Shown in pieces: positions 1 through 6,197 of a DNA stretch of 38,463 bases. The notes under the pieces were generated by a model. It was not told the origin of the DNA. It did not search any database and was given only the letters and a program-made list of their open reading frames with translations. Where the stretch lies: assembly GCF_008709575.1 (NCBI RefSeq), contig NZ_VYIK01000039.1:1-38463 (forward strand). Reading direction: 5' to 3'. This stretch comes from Mycobacterium sp. (GTDB taxonomy: Bacteria > Actinomycetota > Actinomycetes > Mycobacteriales > Mycobacteriaceae). Position numbers and translations under genes: made by a program. Position 1 is the first letter of the stretch, and each line of letters begins with the position of its first letter.

Positions 1-2
1 GA

Positions 3-1973
3 GCGGCCCGGATCGCGACGACAGCGCTGGCCGGCGTGGTGGCGACGGTGATCACCGCGCCTCCGGCCGCCGCCGACGAACCGGCCGCGGCGACTGCCTC
101 GTCAGGGTCGTCGGATTTGTTTCAGCCGGCGCTCGACCACCTCTTGGCGGCGATGCAGCAGGCGGTGGCATACGACTCGGCGCTGCCGTTTGCGACACCG
201 GCCGGAGACGCCACGCTGATGACGACCCTGCAGGACACCAATTACGAACTGCTCATGGCCGGGCTTTCCCGGGCCACCGAGCTGTTCGACGGGTGGTTTT
301 TCCAATCGCCGGAGGTCGTGGCCGGAGACGCCGCCAATCCCCGCCAGTACTTCGACTTTTTCACCCCCGACATCTACTACTACGTGACCGCCGGGCTTGC
401 CCCCGGGGCGACCTACGCGCTCACGGGCACCGTCGGCGGGGGCACCGAGGGCTTGTCCATCAGCTCGGAAGCAATCACGGCCAACACGGTGCACACCCAG
501 AGCAGCCTGCAACTCGGTGACAACCTCGTGGTCAATCCCAACGGCACGTTCACCGTCGACATCGGTCCCACCGAACCGAGCGGCGCCGTCAACTACATCG
601 ACGACCACAACGCCACCGCCGAGGGCGACGCCTCGCTGCTGATCCGGGACATGCTGGGCAACTGGGCAAAAGGCCCCGCCAGCTTGAGCATCCACTGCGT
701 GGCCGGCTGCCCGGCGTTCTTCGCCATACCCAGCACGGGACTGTTGCCCGGCACCGGGACGCCCACCGCCGCGATCGACTCGTTGGCGACGGGGCTGGCC
801 GGCAGCAAAATCGCCTCGGTCGACTCGTTGCTGGCCACGCTGTTCACCGCGTTCGCCGCGTTCACCGGGCCTTTCAACCAGGCCAACATCGCGACCGGGG
901 AGACGGCCGGGATCGAGCTTCCCGTCAACACGATGAGCCCGTTGGCACCGGAGACGGGTTTCGGTGCGGGCCTGGAGAGCGCGGCCGTGTCGGCAGGGAA
1001 TTTCGACCTGCCGGCCGGTGCGGCGCTGATCGTGAAAGTGCCCGACGTGACCTCCGCCTACAGCGGGATCGAACTCATGAACGTCTTCGGTGCGGCGCTG
1101 CCGTACACCCTGGCGCAGACCACGCTCAACAACACGACGGCGTTCCACGATCCTGACGGGTACACCTACTACGTGGTCAGCGCGACCAACCCGGGCGTGG
1201 CGAACTGGCTGGACAGCAGCGGTGTCACGCGCGGAGAGATCTTCGCCCGATTCGAGAGCATCCCCGCCGGCACCAACCCGACGGGTCTGCCCGTGACGAC
1301 GCAGGTGGTGCCGGTGGCGCAGGTGGGCGACTATCTGCCCGCCGACACCCCCACCGTCAGCCCCGCCGAATACGCCGCTGAGATGTCGCAACGCGTGCTG
1401 TCCTACGACTACGCACTCGACGCGTCGCGGGCACACGCCCAACCCGACTGGGTGATCCAGGAGTTGCTGCTGCACACGCTGCAGGCGCTGATGGGTACCG
1501 GTAATTTCGACGCGGTGTTCGGCAGCGAGCCGGTCACTTCGCTGGCGCTGAGGCTGACCCCGGCGTTGACCCCGGACTGGGACACCGTCGCTCACGACAT
1601 CGTCACCAATCCGGTGGCCAGCCTGTCGGCGGTGGTCGACAATTCGCCCCTGGCGTGGAGCGACATCAGCCTGCCCGTCGAGTTGGCGATGGCGGAAACC
1701 GTCGTGGCGCCGTTGCTGCCCGGCTTCCAGCTGAGCTCCCTGCTCGACGAGGTGCTGGTCGATCCGAACACCAGCGTTACCGCCGGGCTGCTCAACGCCG
1801 GCGACGACCTGGCGACCGCGGTGCTGACCGCCAACAGCGACTTCCCGGCGGCGCTGGGCAGCCTGGCCACGCTGGAGTGGGCGGACATGTCCGAGTTGGC
1901 CCAGGCGAACCCGGGCGCGGCGCTGGCCGACGTCGTAGCGCTGCTGAACCCGCTCGACCTTTTCGGCGCATGA
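3..1973 (+). CDS. Secreted mycobacterial protein, 5'-truncated (paralogue of the protein at 28755-30662)
   Basis: The reading frame is open from the first bases of the window, so the true start lies upstream. The visible N-terminus is hydrophobic and alanine-rich and ends in a PPAAADEP stretch, which looks like the second half of a signal peptide with an Ala-x-Ala cleavage site. The mature protein is about 630 residues and acidic, with no transmembrane segment. It aligns along its length with the protein at 28755-30662: both carry FHDPDGYTYYV, then GVANW(L/V)D, LPADTP, a YDYA segment and a HDIVTNP block near the C-terminus. The repeated NW-x-D..G pattern faintly recalls DUF1214-type exported proteins, but I cannot assign a family. 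Function is unknown. Secretion is inferred from the N-terminus. Confidence 0.8.
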   Translation, partial: AARIATTALAGVVATVITAPPAAADEPAAATASSGSSDLFQPALDHLLAAMQQAVAYDSALPFATPAGDATLMTTLQDTNYELLMAGLSRATELFDGWFFQSPEVVAGDAANPRQYFDFFTPDIYYYVTAGLAPGATYALTGTVGGGTEGLSISSEAITANTVHTQSSLQLGDNLVVNPNGTFTVDIGPTEPSGAVNYIDDHNATAEGDASLLIRDMLGNWAKGPASLSIHCVAGCPAFFAIPSTGLLPGTGTPTAAIDSLATGLAGSKIASVDSLLATLFTAFAAFTGPFNQANIATGETAGIELPVNTMSPLAPETGFGAGLESAAVSAGNFDLPAGAALIVKVPDVTSAYSGIELMNVFGAALPYTLAQTTLNNTTAFHDPDGYTYYVVSATNPGVANWLDSSGVTRGEIFARFESIPAGTNPTGLPVTTQVVPVAQVGDYLPADTPTVSPAEYAAEMSQRVLSYDYALDASRAHAQPDWVIQELLLHTLQALMGTGNFDAVFGSEPVTSLALRLTPALTPDWDTVAHDIVTNPVASLSAVVDNSPLAWSDISLPVELAMAETVVAPLLPGFQLSSLLDEVLVDPNTSVTAGLLNAGDDLATAVLTANSDFPAALGSLATLEWADMSELAQANPGAALADVVALLNPLDLFGA

Positions 1974-2283
1974 GGCCGGCCCGTCGCCGATAAAGCGCCG
2001 CCCTTAAAACGCGAAACGGGAAAATAGAATTTTTTTTTCGCAAAACAGATCGCACTCATCCCGTGCTCCTCGTATCGTGACACACGCGAGGCCAGCGGAG
2101 GTTCTTCGATGATGACCAGGCGGGCCGCAGGTGCGCACTGCGACCGTCGTCGTCGGCTCAGGGGCTTTCCTCGCCGTCGCGGCCGGGCACCGCCGCGGTC
2201 GCCGCTGGCCGGCGACGCGGGCAATCGAAGCCCCGCCGGCAACGTGACACCGGACGCCGGATCACGAGGAGAAAGGGTTCACG
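1974..2283. other. Intergenic region with a 9-T tract
   Basis: This stretch of 310 bases has no convincing gene. Its first third is unusually AT-rich for this genome, with a run of nine T at 2030-2038 flanked by the short inverted repeat GCGAAA (2011-2016) and TTTCGC (2036-2041). It could be a weak terminator for the upstream gene or an upstream promoter element for the cupin-P450 pair. A possible small ORF at 2109-2345 has a good Shine-Dalgarno (GGAGG) but an arginine-rich composition unlike a real protein. The end of the region supplies the strong AGGAGAAAGG ribosome-binding site of the cupin gene. Confidence 0.45.
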
Positions 2284-2739
2284 ATGACCATGGTGGACGT
2301 GCCGACGGCGGTGCACGTCGGCGCCGGCGACCTGCCGTTCGTTGACCTCGGTGACGGTTCCAAGCTGAAGGTGATCCAGGTCAAAACGGCCGAAGGCCTA
2401 TGGATCGTAGAGAACGTGTTCCGGGCCGGCTATCAGGTGCGGCGCCACCGGCACACCGGTCCGGTCTATGCCTATACGACTTCAGGAGCCTGGCGGTATA
2501 AGGAGTACGACTACGTCAACCGCGCGGGCTCGTTTCTTTACGAGCCGGCCGGCTCGGTCCATACTCTGGAAGTTCTCCAGGACGACACCCATGTGTGGTT
2601 CCAGATCTACGGAGCCAACTTGAATCTCGACGCGGACGGCAACGTAGAAAGCATTTTCGACGGGTCCAGCACCTTGCACAACTACCTGACACTGTGTGCG
2701 GCGGCCGGCCTGCCCCGGCCCGACGTCCTCGTCAGCTGA
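2284..2739 (+). CDS. Cupin-fold protein, 2,4'-dihydroxyacetophenone dioxygenase-like
   Basis: This 151-residue protein is a single cupin barrel. The sequence has H55 and H57 in the first cupin motif and H93 in the second (EPAGSVHTL), the usual positions for binding a metal such as Fe(II). The segments YTTSGAWRY, EYDYV and NLNLDADGNVE match the family annotated as 2,4'-dihydroxyacetophenone dioxygenase (oxidative C-C cleavage of an aryl ketone), but substrate specificity is not predictable. The ATG is preceded by a strong AGGAGAAAGG. The P450 gene starts 6 bases after the stop, so the two are probably one operon, which suggests a shared oxidative catabolic task on an aromatic or ketone substrate. 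Confidence 0.8.
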   Translation: MTMVDVPTAVHVGAGDLPFVDLGDGSKLKVIQVKTAEGLWIVENVFRAGYQVRRHRHTGPVYAYTTSGAWRYKEYDYVNRAGSFLYEPAGSVHTLEVLQDDTHVWFQIYGANLNLDADGNVESIFDGSSTLHNYLTLCAAAGLPRPDVLVS

Positions 2740-2745
2740 ACCGCG

Positions 2746-3960
2746 ATGAGCACTATCGGCGCAGGCGTGGTCAATCTGGCCAGTCCCGACACTTTCGTCA
2801 ACGGCGTACCGCACGAGGCGCTAACGGCGTTGCGGCGCACCGATCCCGTGCACTGGCAGCCTATGGAGCACGAGCCAGGCTTCTGGGCGATACTGCGTCA
2901 CGCCGACGTGGTTCACGTCGCCCGGCACCCGGAAATCTTCTCGGCCAGTGTCGGTGGCATCGTCGTCGAGGACCCTGCACCCGAGCGGCTCGCGCGGGTT
3001 CGCAACATGCTGGCGGCAATGGACCCGCCCAGGCACACCGTGCACCGTGCGCCGTTGTCGCTGCACTTCCGCCCCCGGGCGATCGCCCGGCTCGAAGCTC
3101 GAGTTCGCGCTGTCTGTCGCGGGATCATGGCCGATGCCGCCGAACGCCGCGAGGTGGAGTTCGTTCACGAGGTGGCCGCAGCGTTGCCGACACAAGTGAT
3201 CGGCGAGTTCTTCGGCCTACCGCGCCAGGATTGGGCTTACCTGCAAAAGCTGGCCGAGCGCATCACCTCCAGTCAGGACCCCGACCTCGGCGGGCCGGAC
3301 TACGGCGATGGGGCAGGCGGAGCCGAGATGGCCTCCTACGCCGTCGAGTTCGCGGCGACCCGCCGCAAAGGCGATGCGACCGACGACGTGGCCGGCGCGA
3401 TCCTCGACGCCGAATTCGGCGGCCGGCCGATGAGCGATCATGACTTCGGCGGCTTTTTCGTGCAGCTGGTCACCGCCGGCAACGACACCACCAAGAGCCT
3501 GCTTTCCGGAGGGCTGTTGACGCTACTGCGGCATCCGGACCAGCTGGCCCAGCTGCGGGCCGATCCGGCGCTGATCCCACGTGCAATCGAAGAGATCCTC
3601 CGTTATGACAACCCGCTGCACTACTTTCGGCGCACTGCGCTCGTCGACACCGAGCTGTCCGGCACCCGTATCAAAGCCGGCGACAAGGTAGCGATGTATT
3701 ACACCTCTGCCAACCGAGACGAAGCGGTCTTCGATGATCCCCAGGTGTTCACCATCCACCGGCAGCCAAACCCGCACCTTTCCTTCGGTATGGGCAGCCA
3801 CTTCTGCCTCGGCGCACACCTGGCCAGACTCGAAAGCGCGGTGTTCTTCGAGGAGCTCCTGACGGCGTTTCCCCGCATCGAGCTCATCGGCGAGCCGGTC
3901 CGGATACGCTCGAATCTCAACAATTCATTGAAGCGACTGCCCATCCGGCTGACCGGCTGA
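2746..3960 (+). CDS. Cytochrome P450
   Basis: This 404-residue soluble bacterial P450 has all diagnostic elements in order: the I-helix oxygen-binding motif AGNDTT (244-249), the K-helix ExxR (E283, R286) and the haem-ligand loop FGMGSHFCLGAH with Cys354. The length is normal for a class I bacterial P450 that takes electrons from a ferredoxin. No ferredoxin or reductase gene is next to it. The C-terminal half resembles the mycobacterial CYP125/CYP142/CYP124 type of enzymes, but I cannot assign a CYP number or substrate. It follows the cupin gene by 6 bases with no separate promoter visible. A winged-helix gene lies just downstream. Confidence 0.93.
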   Translation: MSTIGAGVVNLASPDTFVNGVPHEALTALRRTDPVHWQPMEHEPGFWAILRHADVVHVARHPEIFSASVGGIVVEDPAPERLARVRNMLAAMDPPRHTVHRAPLSLHFRPRAIARLEARVRAVCRGIMADAAERREVEFVHEVAAALPTQVIGEFFGLPRQDWAYLQKLAERITSSQDPDLGGPDYGDGAGGAEMASYAVEFAATRRKGDATDDVAGAILDAEFGGRPMSDHDFGGFFVQLVTAGNDTTKSLLSGGLLTLLRHPDQLAQLRADPALIPRAIEEILRYDNPLHYFRRTALVDTELSGTRIKAGDKVAMYYTSANRDEAVFDDPQVFTIHRQPNPHLSFGMGSHFCLGAHLARLESAVFFEELLTAFPRIELIGEPVRIRSNLNNSLKRLPIRLTG

Positions 3961-4020
3961 GGATTCGCCCGCACGCTAAGACCGCTAATCGATTGGCGAA
4001 GTCTTTTGCGCGAATCTTGG

Positions 4021-4026
4021 TAGACT
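4021..4026 (+). promoter_or_regulatory. -10 element for a leaderless transcript
   Basis: TAGACT fits the mycobacterial -10 pattern TANNNT and ends 8 bases before the GTG at 4035. That spacing puts the transcription start at or next to the start codon. No good -35 is visible. No Shine-Dalgarno precedes the GTG, which supports a leaderless start. Confidence 0.45.
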
Positions 4027-4034
4027 CCCCAAGC

Positions 4035-4346
4035 GTGGACGGTGGTCCGAAGCCCAGGGCCGGGGTCCAGACTCCTTACCGAACCTGGACGTTCCTGACC
4101 AATCACGCACATGTGTTGCTGTGCGTCTCCAGTGGCGAGCCATTGACGGCGCGGGAGTTGGCGCTGCGCATCGGCATCACCGAGCGTTCCGTGCAGGCGA
4201 TTTTGACCGACTTGACCGACGAGGGATACCTGAAAAAGTCGAAGGTGGGACGGCGCAACGTCTATGAGATCAACCCGGAGGGTAAGCTGCGCCACCCGCT
4301 CGAAGCCAGCCACTCGGTGGGCGAACTTATCGCGGCGTTGTCGTGA
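4035..4346 (+). CDS. Small winged helix-turn-helix (MarR-like) regulator
   Basis: The protein has about 103 residues from the GTG at 4035 (117 from a TTG at 3993, for which I see no support). It is one DNA-binding domain: a helix with LTNHAHVLLC, a helix-turn-helix with LTARELALRIGITERSVQ, a second helix, and a beta wing with KKSKVGRRNVYEI. The start choice rests on the TAGACT box 8 bases upstream. It is transcribed after the P450 and convergently with the DAB operon (its stop is 15 bases from the end of the DUF6671 gene). Its target is unknown. It could control the cupin-P450 genes or itself. No ligand domain is present. Confidence 0.75.
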   Translation: MDGGPKPRAGVQTPYRTWTFLTNHAHVLLCVSSGEPLTARELALRIGITERSVQAILTDLTDEGYLKKSKVGRRNVYEINPEGKLRHPLEASHSVGELIAALS

Positions 4347-4361
4347 TCGCGTGCTGCGATC

Positions 4362-5201
4362 CTAGGGATTGCATCGTGGACAAAAGCGTGGCTCCGCGAT
4401 GGCCCCGTGACGCGCAACGGTGCTGCGATGCCCGCATGCCGGGCACCCGTGGACGTCGGCGGCGATCATGCTGGTCGGGCACCCGCATGCGTGGCATGGC
4501 AGCCCCTCGTGGACCCCGACTCTGCCGTACCCGGGACATCCGCATTGCGGGCAGGGTGTCGCGAGCCGACGGGCGAGCCGGCCCGCCAACTCGGCAAGGA
4601 CCTCTCGTCGGCTGGGGTTGTGATGAGCACGCAGGTCCGGTTCGACCCAGGCCTGCCTGTCGTCGGCAGCCGCCAACGCGGCGTCGACGACCACGATGAG
4701 GGTTTCGCTGTCGGTGATCCCTTTACCGAAGACCCGAATTCGATCGTCGACATTGGCCTTGACTGCGGCGCCTTGGTCCGGAAATCCGAAACCCTGCGCT
4801 GCCTCGACCGCCTGATCCACGGAGTCGACCGCCCGGGGCGGCCCGGGAGCCCCGGGGGTGTTGACACCTTCGACGATCTGCAGGTCCCGGGTGTCATCGA
4901 CGAACACCAGGATTTCCTCGTGCACGGCCAGCATGCCAAACCAGGTGTCGTAGCTGGCTTCGCTCGCCAGACCGTAGGGCACCCCGGCGAGCCGCATCGC
5001 CAGGCGGGCCTTGGCGGTGGCCGCCGCCGGCGGCTCCAACGTCCTGGCCACTTCGCCGGTGAAGGTGCCGAACTGATCAGTGTCGATCCCGGCCGGCACG
5101 ATGACGTGCGCGCCCAGCACCTCGGCGAACGGCGGCGCCACTTGGTGCTCTTTGCCGTGCATGGTGCCCATCGCGATCACCGCCCCGCAGTAGCTGCTCA
5201 T
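4362..5201 (-). CDS. DUF6671 family protein with C-terminal zinc ribbons
   Basis: This 279-residue protein has an N-terminal domain beginning with the characteristic GTMHGKE stretch and a Cys-rich tail. The tail has four CxxC pairs (C217/C220, C236/C239, C253/C256, C274/C277), so it probably binds two zinc ions like a double zinc ribbon. I recognise it as DUF6671, a family without a known function. It is the last gene of the dab operon, 31 bases after the carbonic-anhydrase-like gene, so it probably works with, or regulates, inorganic-carbon uptake. No membrane segment or signal peptide is seen. The ribosome-binding site of the chosen ATG is weak. Confidence 0.75.
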   Translation of the reverse strand: MSSYCGAVIAMGTMHGKEHQVAPPFAEVLGAHVIVPAGIDTDQFGTFTGEVARTLEPPAAATAKARLAMRLAGVPYGLASEASYDTWFGMLAVHEEILVFVDDTRDLQIVEGVNTPGAPGPPRAVDSVDQAVEAAQGFGFPDQGAAVKANVDDRIRVFGKGITDSETLIVVVDAALAAADDRQAWVEPDLRAHHNPSRREVLAELAGRLARRLATPCPQCGCPGYGRVGVHEGLPCHACGCPTSMIAADVHGCPACGHRSTVARHGAIAEPRFCPRCNP

Positions 5202-5232
5202 GTCCGGGCTACCCGACGGCGGTGCCGCCGTG

Positions 5233-5847
5233 TTACACGCACTCCAGCAGTGCTGCCTCGTCCGGGGAAACGGCGCCGAACGTCGCGCAGACGCGGAGTC
5301 GGCCGTCGTCGCCGTCGCTGACCAGGCACACGATCGCCGACTCTCCGCTGTCGACCGCCTTGGCGATCACCGGTGACTTGTGCAGTAGCGAGACGCCGGT
5401 GTGTGCCACGTTCGCGGCGGCCAGCTCGTCGGCGTTGCTGATGCTCGCATCCTGGCGGGCGAGGGAGGCAATCGCGTGCTCCACCACTGCGCGCACCGTT
5501 CCATCGGGGAAGGTGACGGTGTTCCAGGACTCGAGCGCGGTCTGCATCGCCGCGCAGTCCGAGTGGCCGAGGATGACGATCAGTGGGGTCTTCAGTGTCG
5601 CGACGGCGTACTCAAGGGTAGCCAACACGCCGATGTCCACGACGTGCCCCCAGGTGCTGACGACCATGAGCGAACGGCGTTGCTGATCGAACAACTCGGC
5701 ACTGGGCATGCCGGCATCTGCGCAGCGAAACACCACCGCCATGGGTGAGTTGTCTGGTTCGGCGACTCTCTGATGCGACCGCTGCGTCGCCGCGAAGCGG
5801 CGGTTGCCTGCCTTCAAGCTCTGCCAGGCTGATGACGGGTTGGACAT
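5233..5847 (-). CDS. Beta-carbonic-anhydrase-like protein, degenerate active site
   Basis: This 204-residue protein has the beta-carbonic anhydrase fold signature. Zinc ligands Cys42, His95 and Cys98 are present in FRCADAGM and LGHSDCAAM, and Asp44 of the Asp-Arg dyad is kept. The dyad arginine (CxDxR) is Gly46, and the usual RNAG/RTAG strand reads STWG. In active enzymes (e.g. Rv3588c of M. tuberculosis, CGDSRV) this arginine orders the aspartate and the zinc-bound water. The protein may therefore bind zinc or bicarbonate without normal hydration activity, perhaps as a sensor or subunit. A good AAAGGGAGA Shine-Dalgarno precedes the ATG. It follows the PII-like gene by 26 bases in the dab operon. 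Confidence 0.85.
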   Translation of the reverse strand: MSNPSSAWQSLKAGNRRFAATQRSHQRVAEPDNSPMAVVFRCADAGMPSAELFDQQRRSLMVVSTWGHVVDIGVLATLEYAVATLKTPLIVILGHSDCAAMQTALESWNTVTFPDGTVRAVVEHAIASLARQDASISNADELAAANVAHTGVSLLHKSPVIAKAVDSGESAIVCLVSDGDDGRLRVCATFGAVSPDEAALLECV

Positions 5848-5873
5848 GAGGACTCTCCCTTTCTCGTCGGGTT

Positions 5874-6197
5874 TTAGCTGAAGTACTCAGGTCGGCTGAC
5901 GTAGGTCTCGGTGACGAACATGACCCCGGGTGAGGCGTCGAGGAGGCGGCGCAAGCCGGCGATCAGGGCGTCGGATTTGTTTTCCGGGACGACGGTGATG
6001 AGCAACTCGAGAGCTGCTTGTTGATTGAAGAGAAGCCGGCCTTGGTGGTAACCGTGATGACCGAGCCCCGACACCCCGGAAACGCTGGTGAAACCGGTCG
6101 CTCCGGCGCAGCGGAACTGCTCGCGCACTGCGGGTGCGTGTTCACCGGCGACGACCACCTCGATCTTGGTCATCTTGGTCAAGCCGTTGTGTGGCAT
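5874..6197 (-). CDS. PII-like regulatory protein of the dab operon
   Basis: This 107-residue ferredoxin-like-fold protein reads TKIEVVVAGEHAPAVREQF (beta-alpha start), a glycine/histidine-rich loop (VSGLGHHGYHQGRLLF, residues 42-57) where PII proteins carry the T-loop, and a second half with ELLITVVPENKSDALIAGL. It is not a classical GlnB/GlnK, because the uridylylated Tyr motif is absent. It resembles the PII-like proteins encoded beside bicarbonate or DabA-type transporters, which bind adenine nucleotides and sometimes bicarbonate. The ATG at 6197 is set by a perfect GGAGGTGAT Shine-Dalgarno. The start lies 19 bases inside the end of dabA, so translation is coupled. Its likely role is allosteric control of DabAB. 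Confidence 0.78.
   Translation of the reverse strand: MPHNGLTKMTKIEVVVAGEHAPAVREQFRCAGATGFTSVSGVSGLGHHGYHQGRLLFNQQAALELLITVVPENKSDALIAGLRRLLDASPGVMFVTETYVSRPEYFS

Noticed and set aside
102..1595. 497-codon open frame opposite the first secreted-protein gene
   Set aside because: It has the same composition artefact. The plus-strand frame has a paralogue in the window, which settles the coding strand.
2109..2345. Small ORF with a good GGAGG ribosome-binding site before the cupin gene
   Set aside because: The product is extremely Arg-rich and overlaps the cupin start. A shifted frame in the same place reads like a short hydrophobic signal (VVVGSGAFLAVAAG), so it may be a relic, but nothing more can be supported.
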